Origin: Sulfurihydrogenibium subterraneum DSM 15120
GTDB taxonomy: Bacteria; Aquificota; Aquificia; Aquificales; Hydrogenothermaceae
Direction of reading: 5' to 3'
Length of the DNA: 64,000 nt
NCBI RefSeq assembly: GCF_000619805.1
Contig: NZ_JHUV01000013.1
Location: 1-64,000 of the forward strand
Positions 33,129-41,481 of the stretch are shown piece by piece (positions within the stretch are counted from its first letter, which is position 1; every line of letters begins with the position of its first letter). The translations under genes were made by a program, and so were the position numbers. The notes under the pieces were generated by a model. The model ran no database searches. It had not been told where the DNA came from and saw nothing but the letters and a program-made list of their open reading frames with translations.

Positions 33129-33803
33129 TTAGATTCTTAAAGTGTGTCCGTTTTTTTTAAGCCAGCCATCATAATTTTCATAATCTGGCATAATTATTTT
33201 TACTTTGCTCCAAAAATCTTTACTGTGATTTTTTTCTACTATATGTACAAGTTCGTGGACTACAACGTAATCAATTACTGGTAAAGGTGCCATTATAAGT
33301 CTCCAAGAGAAGTTAAGATTATTATTATGAGAACACGAACCCCATCTTTTTTGAGCGTTTGTTATATTTATACAGTTATACTTAAATCCTCTTTTTTGAG
33401 CATAAAATTCTACCCTTTCCTTTATCTTTTTGTATGCTTTATCTTTGTACCACTGAATAAAAATATTTCTAGCTACTGGTAGATAATCTTTTAACAAATA
33501 AAAGCCATTATTGAAAATGAGAGGTTTGTTTTGATTTTCTGCTATCGTGAGCTTGTAATAGTTTCCAAGATATAAAAATTCTTCACCACTTATAAATTCT
33601 TTTTTACCTGATTTTGAGTTTCTTTTATTTATCTCTTCTAACTTTTTCTCTATCCATCCTTTGTGTTTCACAACCAACTTTAACACAGTATCATCATCCG
33701 CATGATAAGGTGCTTTTATTATTATGGTTGCATCATCTGTTATTTGAAGGGCTACCGTTTTTCTGTTGCTTCTTATAATCTTTTCTATTTTTATGTTATC
33801 CAT
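33129..33803 (-). CDS. YgjP/SprT-like zinc metallopeptidase (DUF45)
   Basis: A 224-residue member of the YgjP-like metallopeptidase family. The zinc motif is VVHELVHIVEKNHSKDFW, with HExxH and a third His, as in WLM/SprT-like proteases; INITNAQKRWGSCS precedes it. Relatives act on proteins at DNA (Spartan/Wss1) or occur beside restriction systems, but the function of bacterial YgjP is not settled. I chose the ATG at 33803, which follows GGTGG; the ATG at 33815 has no ribosome site. It is divergent from lexA and shares its upstream region, suggesting a link to DNA damage. Confidence 0.8.
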   Translation of the reverse strand: MDNIKIEKIIRSNRKTVALQITDDATIIIKAPYHADDDTVLKLVVKHKGWIEKKLEEINKRNSKSGKKEFISGEEFLYLGNYYKLTIAENQNKPLIFNNGFYLLKDYLPVARNIFIQWYKDKAYKKIKERVEFYAQKRGFKYNCINITNAQKRWGSCSHNNNLNFSWRLIMAPLPVIDYVVVHELVHIVEKNHSKDFWSKVKIIMPDYENYDGWLKKNGHTLRI

Positions 33804-33892
33804 TGCCACCACCATAAATATGGTAAGAAAGTTCAGATAGATAGTTAAACATAACTAAAAGTGAAATTCAAATATAACAAAAATTTAGCCTC

Positions 33893-33921
33893 TTGATTTT
33901 CGGTTTTTTTTCGGTTATAAT
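33893..33921 (+). promoter_or_regulatory. Promoter of the lexA-polB operon with direct repeats in the spacer
   Basis: TTGATT (33893-33898), 17 bases, TATAAT (33916-33921). Within it TTTTCGGTT occurs twice, at 33897-33905 and 33908-33916, spaced 11 bases apart, that is one DNA turn. The second copy touches the -10. It is a good candidate for a LexA operator in direct-repeat form. Confidence 0.6.
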
Positions 33922-33958
33922 AAAAATAGTGAGTATAAATAAAAAGGAAAATATATGC

Positions 33959-34558
33959 ATGCGTAAAAAACAGCAAGAAATACTTAATTTTATTGAAAGC
34001 TTTTATAAAAGAAACAGAAGATTTCCAACATTAAAAGAAATAGCATCACATTTTAATATATCTGCTGTATCTACAGTACACGAGCATTTGGAAAAATTAG
34101 TTGAAGAGGGGTATTTAAAAAAAGTAAAAAGAGGAATTTATGAATTATCTTATAATGTATGGTCTTTTCCTATAATAGGATATATAGCTGCGGGTAATCC
34201 AATAGAAGCTGTTAATGATTTATTTGAAATTATAGATATATCTAATCTATTAGATTCTCATAACTGTTATGCTCTTAAAGTTAAAGGAAACTCAATGATT
34301 GATGAGCATATTTTAAACGGAGACATAATCATTGTAGAAAATAGACAAACTGCAATAAACGGAGAAATAGCGGTTGTTTTAATAGATAATCAGGAAACGA
34401 CCTTAAAAAAGGTATATTTTGAAGATAAAATGGTAAAGCTTGTCTCTGCTAATCCAAATTTTGAACCAATGTATTTTGAATCTGAGAGGGTAAGAATACA
34501 GGGAGTTGTAAGAGGAATAATAAGGGATTATAAATCACAATTAAAAAGGAAGGGTTAA
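33959..34558 (+). CDS. lexA: LexA-family SOS repressor
   Basis: A 199-residue LexA. The winged-helix DNA-binding domain (about 1-62) opens RKKQQEILNFIESFYKRNRR and has TLKEIASHFNISAVSTVHEHLEKL. The S24 latent-protease domain follows. Cleavage site Ala78-Gly79 (GYIAAGNP), nucleophile Ser112 (GNSMID) and Lys150 (ETTLKKV) are all present, so self-cleavage stimulated by RecA is expected. The ATG at 33959 gives the family N-terminus; a longer frame would start inside the promoter. It is the first gene of a four-gene operon, and its stop is one base before the next start. Whether it is the only LexA of the organism is unknown. Confidence 0.92.
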   Translation: MRKKQQEILNFIESFYKRNRRFPTLKEIASHFNISAVSTVHEHLEKLVEEGYLKKVKRGIYELSYNVWSFPIIGYIAAGNPIEAVNDLFEIIDISNLLDSHNCYALKVKGNSMIDEHILNGDIIIVENRQTAINGEIAVVLIDNQETTLKKVYFEDKMVKLVSANPNFEPMYFESERVRIQGVVRGIIRDYKSQLKRKG

Positions 34559-34559
34559 A

Positions 34560-34997
34560 TTGATAGGAAAATCTGAAAATAATTGGAAAAAAATAACAGC
34601 TGATAAAGCAACATATCACGAATTAATTTTTAATTTAGCGTCTAACGGGTTAAAAGTTTGTTTTATAGAATGTAGTCATAAGTTTGACCCTTATCTAATA
34701 ACACAAATAGCAAGAAAACATAAAAAAGATCATCTAAAAATACTTGAAAGAATCTTTGTAATTAGGGTATTTAACATACACCATTTAAAAACTGCAATAG
34801 AGAAAGCAAAAATTTTTGATTATATCTTTATTTCAGGGATAGAAAGGCTAATAGATAATAGCTGCGTATCTCTAAAAGAAAAAGAGTATTTTAAGGAATA
34901 CCTTTTAGAACAGATAAAGAGTATAGATAAAAAAATATTTTTTATTACAAACAAAATATTAACTATTAAAAAAAGCGGAGGTATTAAAAATGGGTAG
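34560..34997 (+). CDS. RadA/RecA-like protein without Walker A (inactivated ATPase)
   Basis: A 145-residue protein. The stretch NGLKVCFIECSHKFDPYLITQIAR through RIFVIRVFNIHHLKTAI aligns by eye with the Rad51/RadA core (VxYIDTEGxFxPxRLxxIA ... ARAxNxxHL). The place of the P-loop reads ITADKATYH, with no GxxxxGKT, and the protein ends early, so it is probably not an ATPase. An inactivated RecA-like partner is known beside archaeal PolB2. The start is TTG, one base after the lexA stop. It overlaps the next gene by 8 bases. ImuA or SulA-like proteins are alternatives, but the Rad51-like pattern fits better. Confidence 0.65.
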   Translation: MIGKSENNWKKITADKATYHELIFNLASNGLKVCFIECSHKFDPYLITQIARKHKKDHLKILERIFVIRVFNIHHLKTAIEKAKIFDYIFISGIERLIDNSCVSLKEKEYFKEYLLEQIKSIDKKIFFITNKILTIKKSGGIKNG

Positions 34998-35241
34998 ATT
35001 AATGCCATCTCCTACTGGAATTGTTTTAAAAGAAAAAGAAAGCTGGTCAGAATTTAGAAAAGCTTTGAGAAAAGATGATAGAGAAATTTTTGATGAACTA
35101 TTTTCATACGCAAAATTTCATGCTACTGCAATTGGAGAATCAAATAAATTTTATCCCATGGAAGCTATATTACTTTCAATGCTTATAGAAATGAAGAAAG
35201 AAATAAACAATCTAAAAAGCCAGCTAAAAAATGGAACATAA
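34990..35241 (+). CDS. Small helical protein of the LexA-PolB cassette
   Basis: An 83-residue, mostly helical, charged protein with no Cys and no signal. It opens MGRLMPSPTG, has FRKALRKDDREIFDELFSYAKFH, and ends in an amphipathic helix LSMLIEMKKEINNLKSQL that could mediate dimer or partner contacts. I do not recognise a named family; its place between the RadA-like protein and the polymerase suggests an accessory subunit. GGAGG at 34977-34981 precedes the ATG. It overlaps both neighbours (8 and 11 bases). Confidence 0.7.
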   Translation: MGRLMPSPTGIVLKEKESWSEFRKALRKDDREIFDELFSYAKFHATAIGESNKFYPMEAILLSMLIEMKKEINNLKSQLKNGT

Positions 35242-37357
35242 AAATGTTTATCTTTTAGATATATATTCTAATCCTGAAGGAATTACATTATGGTTTTTAT
35301 CAGAAAAAGGAGAAAAATTTAAAATAAAGAAAAGTTTTAGTCCTTACTTTTTCCTCTTAAAAACAAAAGAGAGCAAAAAGATAGTAAAACATCTTTATGA
35401 TGCGTTTAAAAACAATATAAAAATAACTATAGAAATAAAAGAAGATTTAATTAATGGAGAATTAGAAGTTTTTAAAATAGTATCTAAAAATCCATTAATT
35501 CATAACAAATTAATTTTATTTTTAAAATCAACACCATTAATTGAAGAAGGTATATTTTACAATCTTCAACTCACTCCAGAACAGCTGTTTATGTTTGAAA
35601 AAGATATATTTCCATTTTTTAAATTTAAAGTAATTGGAAATAAATGGATAAGAAATGACAATGTTAGTAAAATAAATTATGAAATACCTTATCTTAAGAA
35701 AATTTATCTAAAATTTGAAATAGATAGAGAAAATCCAAAATATATAAAAACACTTCCTCCAATTTCAGTTAAGATTGAAGGAGAAAATGAAATAATAGTG
35801 GATAATGATGTTGAATACATAAACAATCTTATTGAAAAATTTGATCCAGATATCGTCATAACAGAATACGGAGATAGTATTATCCTACCAAAACTGCTTG
35901 AAAATAATGTAAGGAGTTTAAACATTGATAAAATATCATATAGATCAAAAGGTGTAAGTTTTGAATCTTATGGAAAAGTTTATTACAGGGATCCTTCTGT
36001 GTATTTAAGGGGAAGAATTCACATAGATAAGAAAAACTCTTTCTTTTACAATGAAGTAGGTTTTGAAGGGATAATAGAACTATCAAGAATATCGTCTCTT
36101 CCGGTTCAAAAGTTAGCAAGATCAGCAATCGGAACACCGATTACATCCATGGAAATGAAAAAGGCATTTCAACAAGGATATTTAATTCCATATAGAAAAA
36201 GCATTTCAGAAGATACTAAAACCGCAAAAGAACTTATGAAAATAGACAAAGGTGGTTTAACATACAGACCAATAAAAGGAATTCATGAAAACGTGGCTGA
36301 ACTTGATTTTTTCTCAATGTATCCATCAATAATACTCAATTACAACTTATCTTATGAAACAATAAATTGTAAACACTCAGAATGTAAAACAAGACTTCCT
36401 TATGTAAATTACAGAGTATGTACTAAAAAATTAGGAATAGTCCCACAAGTACTAAGATTTTTACTACTTAGAAGAAAAAAATTGAAACAACTAAAAGAAG
36501 AAAAAAGACAAATTGCATTAAAATGGCTTCTTGTAGTAAGCTTTGGATACCTCGGATACAAAAATGCAATATTCGGAAGGATTGAATCCCACGAAGCAAC
36601 AACAGCAATAGGAAGGATGATGCTATTATCTGCTAAAGAAGTGGCTGAAAGAGAAGGTTATAAATTTCTTCATGGTTTAACAGATTCTATATGGGTCTAT
36701 AAAGAAAATGTAAATCAGCTGGATTATAAGAATTTAGAAGAAAAGATAAACAAAGTTATAAACAAAAAGTTTAAAGGAATAGCTAAGGAAAATATAGGAT
36801 TTAAAATCAACCTTGAAGGAATATACGACTGGATAGTGTTTTTATCCTCAAAATTAGATGATATATCTGTTCCAAATAGATACTATGGAAAATTTAAAAA
36901 TGGAGAGTTAAAAATTAGAGGAATAGAGATAAGAAGACATGATACACCGGATTTTATAAAAGATTATCAAGAAGAAGTTTTAAATATTTTAAGAACTGCT
37001 AAAAACAAAAAAGAACTCCTAGATAAGAGGCAGTTAATAGATCAGATAACAGAGAAATATAGAAATATGTTAGAAAATGGTGATATAAAAATTGAAAAAT
37101 TAGTTGTAGTAAAAAGAAATTCTAAGGAAGTATTTGAGTATCAAAAAAGAACGGACATATCGGAAACGGTAGGTACATTGGTAAAAGAAGGAATAAAAGT
37201 AAATCCAGGGGAAAAAATAAACATAATCTATGTTAAAGAATATAAAGGAATGCCATACGAAATCTACATAAAGTATCCAAAATTTATAGACACTGAAAAG
37301 TATATTAAAATGTTATTTGAAAGTAAAAAAGCTTTTAATTTTGAAAATTTAGAATAG
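35231..37357 (+). CDS. Family B DNA polymerase, PolB2 (Dpo2)-like, exonuclease-deficient
   Basis: A 708-residue family B polymerase. Palm motif A is DFFSMYPS (359-366), motif B is KWLLVVSFGYLGYKNA (431-446) with NS changed to VS, and motif C is HGLTDS (481-486): the first Asp of the usual DTD is Leu483, while Asp485 remains. The thumb shows LKIRGIEIRRHDTPDF. The exonuclease region looks inactive: Exo I reads FEID (162-165), Exo II YGDSIILP lacks its Asp, and Exo III YNEVG has Gly for Asp. This is the profile of archaeal PolB2, a divergent translesion-type polymerase. As last gene of the lexA operon it is likely SOS-induced. Catalysis remains plausible because the two essential metal ligands, D359 and D485, are kept. 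Confidence 0.85.
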   Translation: MEHKNVYLLDIYSNPEGITLWFLSEKGEKFKIKKSFSPYFFLLKTKESKKIVKHLYDAFKNNIKITIEIKEDLINGELEVFKIVSKNPLIHNKLILFLKSTPLIEEGIFYNLQLTPEQLFMFEKDIFPFFKFKVIGNKWIRNDNVSKINYEIPYLKKIYLKFEIDRENPKYIKTLPPISVKIEGENEIIVDNDVEYINNLIEKFDPDIVITEYGDSIILPKLLENNVRSLNIDKISYRSKGVSFESYGKVYYRDPSVYLRGRIHIDKKNSFFYNEVGFEGIIELSRISSLPVQKLARSAIGTPITSMEMKKAFQQGYLIPYRKSISEDTKTAKELMKIDKGGLTYRPIKGIHENVAELDFFSMYPSIILNYNLSYETINCKHSECKTRLPYVNYRVCTKKLGIVPQVLRFLLLRRKKLKQLKEEKRQIALKWLLVVSFGYLGYKNAIFGRIESHEATTAIGRMMLLSAKEVAEREGYKFLHGLTDSIWVYKENVNQLDYKNLEEKINKVINKKFKGIAKENIGFKINLEGIYDWIVFLSSKLDDISVPNRYYGKFKNGELKIRGIEIRRHDTPDFIKDYQEEVLNILRTAKNKKELLDKRQLIDQITEKYRNMLENGDIKIEKLVVVKRNSKEVFEYQKRTDISETVGTLVKEGIKVNPGEKINIIYVKEYKGMPYEIYIKYPKFIDTEKYIKMLFESKKAFNFENLE

Positions 37358-37407
37358 TTTAATATCTAACAGAGTGTCATTAACTTTATTTGAAAAAGCT
37401 AAGGATG

Positions 37408-37413
37408 TATAAT
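37408..37413 (+). promoter_or_regulatory. -10 element upstream of guaA
   Basis: TATAAT 33 bases before the guaA start, with a poor -35. It separates guaA from the polymerase operon. Confidence 0.35.
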
Positions 37414-37446
37414 ATTTATAAAAAATTCTTTATTTAGGAGTTTTTA

Positions 37447-38982
37447 ATGCATCAAGGAATAGTAATTTTAGATTTTGGCTCTCAGTATACTCAACTTATA
37501 GCAAGAAGAATAAGGGAGCTACATATTTACAGTGAGATACTTCCTTATAATACACCTGTTGAAGAGATATTAAAACATAACCCAAAAGGGATAATATTTT
37601 CTGGAGGACCTGCGTCTGTATACGAAGAAAATGCACCAAAACCTGATGAAAGAGTCTACGATTTAGGACTGCCTATACTTGGTATATGCTACGGTTTACA
37701 ACTTATAACCCATCACTTTGGTGGTGAAGTTGTAAAAGCAGACAAACACGAGTATGGAAGAGCTGAAATCCAAGTTTTAAATCACGAAGATTTATTTTAT
37801 GAAATTCCTGAGTTTACTCACGTTTGGATGAGCCACGCAGATAAGGTTGTAAAACTCCCAGAAGGTTTTGAAATCCTTGCAAGGTCTTTTAATGCACCTT
37901 ATGCAGCGGTAAGAAATAAAGAAAAGAAAATATGGGGAGTTCAATTCCACCCAGAAGTAAGTCATACTCTATTAGGAAAAGAAATCCTTAAAAACTTTGC
38001 AGTTAGAATATGTGGTTGTAAACAAGACTGGACTATGGGCAACTTCCTTATGGAAGAGATTGTAAAGATAAGACAGACGGTAGGTAATAAAAAAGCTATT
38101 TGTGCATTGTCTGGAGGGGTTGATTCATCGGTTGCAGCTGTTTTAGTTCATAACGCCATTGGAGATAACCTTACATGTATTTTTGTAGATAACGGCTTAC
38201 TTAGAAAAGGAGAAAGAGAACAGGTAGAAAAAACATTTAGAGACAACTTCCATATTCCTTTAATAGTAGTAGATGCAAGAGAAAGATTTTTAAACGCTTT
38301 AAAAGGTATAACTGACCCAGAGCAAAAAAGAAAAATAATAGGAAACCTTTTCATAGAAGTTTTTGAAGAAGAAGCTAAAAAGTTGAAAGACGTAGAGTTT
38401 TTAGTCCAAGGAACTTTATATCCTGACGTTATTGAAAGTGTGTCGGTAAAAGGACCTTCAGCAGTTATAAAAACCCACCACAACGTTGGAGGTCTTCCTG
38501 AAAGAATGAATTTAAAATTAATTGAACCTTTAAGGGAGCTGTTTAAAGATGAAGTGAGAGAGCTTGGAAAAGAGCTTGGTCTTCCTGACGAGATAATATA
38601 CAGACAACCATTCCCCGGTCCTGGACTTGCTATAAGGGTAATAGGAGAAGTAAATCAAGAAAGTCTTGATATACTCAGAGAAGCTGACGCGATTGTTTTA
38701 GAGGAGATTAAAAAAGTAGGGTTGTATAAAGAACTATGGCAATCATTTGCAGTTTTACTTCCAATCCATACAGTAGGAGTGATGGGAGATTACAGAACTT
38801 ACGAAAAAGTTATTGCAGTTAGAGCTGTAGAGAGTAGTGACGGTATGACAGCTGACTGGGCAAGACTTCCTTACGACCTGTTAGACACAATTATGAGAAG
38901 AATAATAAATGAAGTCAAAGGCGTAAACAGAGTAGTTTATGATATATCTTCAAAACCTCCTGCAACGATAGAGTGGGAGTAA
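37447..38982 (+). CDS. guaA: GMP synthase (glutamine-hydrolysing)
   Basis: GuaA converts XMP to GMP with ammonia from glutamine. The 511-residue protein has an N-terminal class I amidotransferase domain ([18 protein letters not shown]; catalytic Cys in [16 protein letters not shown]), the ATP-pyrophosphatase loop [15 protein letters not shown] (about 218-232), and the dimerisation domain ending [17 protein letters not shown] precedes the ATG. Confidence 0.98.
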   Translation: MHQGIVILDFGSQYTQLIARRIRELHIYSEILPYNTPVEEILKHNPKGIIFSGGPASVYEENAPKPDERVYDLGLPILGICYGLQLITHHFGGEVVKADKHEYGRAEIQVLNHEDLFYEIPEFTHVWMSHADKVVKLPEGFEILARSFNAPYAAVRNKEKKIWGVQFHPEVSHTLLGKEILKNFAVRICGCKQDWTMGNFLMEEIVKIRQTVGNKKAICALSGGVDSSVAAVLVHNAIGDNLTCIFVDNGLLRKGEREQVEKTFRDNFHIPLIVVDARERFLNALKGITDPEQKRKIIGNLFIEVFEEEAKKLKDVEFLVQGTLYPDVIESVSVKGPSAVIKTHHNVGGLPERMNLKLIEPLRELFKDEVRELGKELGLPDEIIYRQPFPGPGLAIRVIGEVNQESLDILREADAIVLEEIKKVGLYKELWQSFAVLLPIHTVGVMGDYRTYEKVIAVRAVESSDGMTADWARLPYDLLDTIMRRIINEVKGVNRVVYDISSKPPATIEWE

Positions 38983-38983
38983 T

Positions 38984-39736
38984 TTGAAAATAGGATTAGT
39001 TTTATCAGGAGGAGCTGTAAGAGGGCTTGCCCACGTGGGCGTCCTTAAAGCCCTTGAAGAAAGAGGAATAAAGCCAGACTTTGTCTCTGGGGTAAGTGCA
39101 GGTTCTATCATAGGTGTATTTTACTGTAGTGGCTATACTCCCAAGGAAATGGAAGAGATAGCTCTCAAAACCAACTTTACAACTATGATAAAACCATCTC
39201 TATCAAAAAAAGCTTTTTTTAGTTTAGATAGTATTGAAGATTTTCTTAGAAAATATATACCATATAAAAAATTAGAAGAGTTAAAAACTCCTTTGTACGT
39301 TTCTGCAACAAATTTAAACACTGCCAACATAGATTTTTTTAGTGAAGGAGATGTAGTAAAAATAATAAAAGCCTCTTGCTCTATTCCAGTAATGTTTAAA
39401 CCTGTAAAAATAAGAAATCATTTTTATGTTGACGGCGGTGTTATGAATAACCTACCTGTAGAGCCTTTAATTGATAAAACCCACTATATTATAGGCAGTG
39501 AAGTAAACCCATTTTTACCAGAAGAAAAGGATTTTAGTAATGTTATTTCGATAGGAATAAGAAGCTTTTACCTTGCAATTCGGTCTAACATAGAATCACG
39601 GAAAAAATACTGTAATCTTTTTATACAACCTCCAGACCTTGTAAAAATCCCTCTTTTTGCAACTTGGAAGGCAAAAGAAGCTATAGAAATTGGCTACAAC
39701 TACACTAAAAATTTAATTAAAGATTTAAATCTTTAA
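38984..39736 (+). CDS. Patatin-like phospholipase (RssA family)
   Basis: A 250-residue patatin-fold serine hydrolase. The oxyanion loop is LSGGAVRGLAHVGVL, the nucleophile elbow GVSAGS (GxSxG), and the catalytic Asp in YVDGGVMNNLP. It probably cleaves membrane lipids; the substrate is unknown. The start is TTG one base after the guaA stop, with GGGAG upstream. Its 3' end overlaps the convergent ABC exporter gene by 20 bases. Confidence 0.9.
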   Translation: MKIGLVLSGGAVRGLAHVGVLKALEERGIKPDFVSGVSAGSIIGVFYCSGYTPKEMEEIALKTNFTTMIKPSLSKKAFFSLDSIEDFLRKYIPYKKLEELKTPLYVSATNLNTANIDFFSEGDVVKIIKASCSIPVMFKPVKIRNHFYVDGGVMNNLPVEPLIDKTHYIIGSEVNPFLPEEKDFSNVISIGIRSFYLAIRSNIESRKKYCNLFIQPPDLVKIPLFATWKAKEAIEIGYNYTKNLIKDLNL

Positions 39737-41333
39737 ACGACCGTTCTTTTATCAGTCTGCCATTTTCAAAAAATAGGATTTTATCACACTTTTCTAACGT
39801 TTTTAACCTGTGGGCTATAATAAGAACTGTTTTATCATAAAAATGGCTGTAAATACTCTCCATTACATACTTTTCTGTCTCTGTGTCTAAAGCTGAAGTC
39901 CCTTCATCTATTATGACTATCTCTGGATTTTTTAAGAAAATCCTTGCTATTGCTATTCTCTGTCTTTCTCCGCCAGATAAACTACTTCCTCTTTCTCCTA
40001 CAACCATTTTTATACCGTCTTTATGTTTAAAAACGAAGTCAGCTTTTGCAAGCTTTAAAGCTTGAGTAATCTCTTCTTGAGTTGCATCAGGTTTTACTAT
40101 TCTAAGGTTGTTTTCTACGGTATCGTTAAACACAAAAACATCTTGAGATACAACCGCTATTTTATCCCTTAAAGACCTAATACTGTAATCTCTAAGCTCC
40201 TTATCATCTAAGAATATTTTTCCTTCATAGTTTCTATAAATTCCATAAAGGAGCTTCACAAAACTACTTTTTCCACTACCTGTAGGACCTACAATACCTA
40301 CTTTTAAACCTTTTTTTATTTCTACATTTACATCTTTTAAAATATAGTGGCTATCTATTTTTAGACTTACATTTTCGTACTTTATTTTATCTTTTAAAGT
40401 TTCAAAATTTTCTCCATCTTCTTTCTCCAGAGGTAGATTTAAGACAAACAAAATCCTCTCTACAATAGGGGTTATGACTTTTACTTGAAGTAAACCTCTT
40501 TGAAGTATCTGAATAGAGTTAACAAGTATAAGTAGAGCAGATAAAAAAGAAAATAACTCTCCTGTTGTTAACTCTCCATTTATTATCCTTATTCCACCGT
40601 AAAGTATTATCCCAGAAGCTGCAAAGTAAGATGCAACTTCAATAGAAGAAAGAAAAAAAACGTCGTATAGTGCATTTTTTCTTTGATTTTTAAAAAATGT
40701 TTGATTAATCTTTTCAAAGATGTTGATTATAAACTCTTTTTTAAACAGTTTTACTGTTTCAAGTCCTGATATAACTTGGTTTAAAAACTGAGTATACTCT
40801 GATACTGATTCTTGCAGCTTTTGAGAGTACTTTTTTCTTTTATTTCCAAAGTAGTTAAAAGATAAGGCAAAAAGTGGTGTTGCCACTAAAAATATAGCAA
40901 ACAGCTTCCAGTCCATATAAACAAGAACAAAAACCATTGCAACTACGGTAAAAATCTGAGTAAAAAGGTCTATTCCTAAAAAAATCATTGAGTTTCTAAA
41001 TGCTTCTACATCGTTTGTAGCTCTACTTAGAATATCTCCGTACTTTTTCCCTAAAAAAGCAGAAAAGTCTGCATTTATAATCTTATTAAATATCTCTTCT
41101 CTAATGTTTTTTACTACTTTTGCAAGTGCAAGGGGAAAAAGATACTCTTTTAGAATAAAGCCGATTTGTTTTAAAATAGCCAGTCCTAAGATTAAAAGGA
41201 TTATAAGTTTTAACTTTTCTAAATTTTTTTCTATAAAAACTTTATCTATGACATCTTTTACGATAAATGTAAGTCCTGATAAGCTTCCAGCTTCTATTAG
41301 ACTTCCTAAAAGTGAGAAAAAAAGTAAAATCAA
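39717..41333 (-). CDS. MsbA-like ABC exporter (fused permease and ATPase)
   Basis: A type IV ABC exporter half-transporter of at least 538 residues. Six membrane helices (about 1-290) precede the ATPase with Walker A VGPTGSGKSSFVKLL, signature SLSGGERQRIAIAR, Walker B IVIIDEGTSALD and the switch His in IIAHRL. It could flip lipid A or other lipids, or export drugs. I give the TTG at 41333 as start, but it has no ribosome site. The frame stays open upstream with family-like residues (LRFIYQRFRPYLI) as far as an AGGAG at 41382-41386; an ATT at 41375, six bases after it, may be the true start, giving 552 residues. Confidence 0.88.
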   Translation of the reverse strand: MILLFFSLLGSLIEAGSLSGLTFIVKDVIDKVFIEKNLEKLKLIILLILGLAILKQIGFILKEYLFPLALAKVVKNIREEIFNKIINADFSAFLGKKYGDILSRATNDVEAFRNSMIFLGIDLFTQIFTVVAMVFVLVYMDWKLFAIFLVATPLFALSFNYFGNKRKKYSQKLQESVSEYTQFLNQVISGLETVKLFKKEFIINIFEKINQTFFKNQRKNALYDVFFLSSIEVASYFAASGIILYGGIRIINGELTTGELFSFLSALLILVNSIQILQRGLLQVKVITPIVERILFVLNLPLEKEDGENFETLKDKIKYENVSLKIDSHYILKDVNVEIKKGLKVGIVGPTGSGKSSFVKLLYGIYRNYEGKIFLDDKELRDYSIRSLRDKIAVVSQDVFVFNDTVENNLRIVKPDATQEEITQALKLAKADFVFKHKDGIKMVVGERGSSLSGGERQRIAIARIFLKNPEIVIIDEGTSALDTETEKYVMESIYSHFYDKTVLIIAHRLKTLEKCDKILFFENGRLIKERSFKDLNL

Positions 41334-41455
41334 GTAAGGTCTAAATCTTTGATAAATAAATCTTAAAGTTAAAATTTTCAGCTCCTGAGAGTTGGATAAT
41401 AGTATAGATAATATATCACAATATTTGATTTGATGAGAAGAAGGATTTAAAACCC

Positions 41456-41471
41456 CCCTGCTTACGCAGGG
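41456..41471 (-). terminator. Terminator hairpin after tpx
   Basis: CCCTGC and GCAGGG flank a four-base loop, a perfect 6-bp stem. On the minus strand it is followed by GGG and TTTTAAAT, so it suits termination of tpx transcripts, whose stop is 10 bases away. Confidence 0.55.
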
Positions 41472-41481
41472 AGTTAGAACA

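Noticed and set aside
33129-37357. LexA-polymerase region as a prophage or integrated plasmid
   Set aside because: No integrase, att-like repeats, capsid or plasmid replication genes were seen, and the flanks (peptide permeases, guaA) are ordinary chromosome. Transfer is still possible but not shown.
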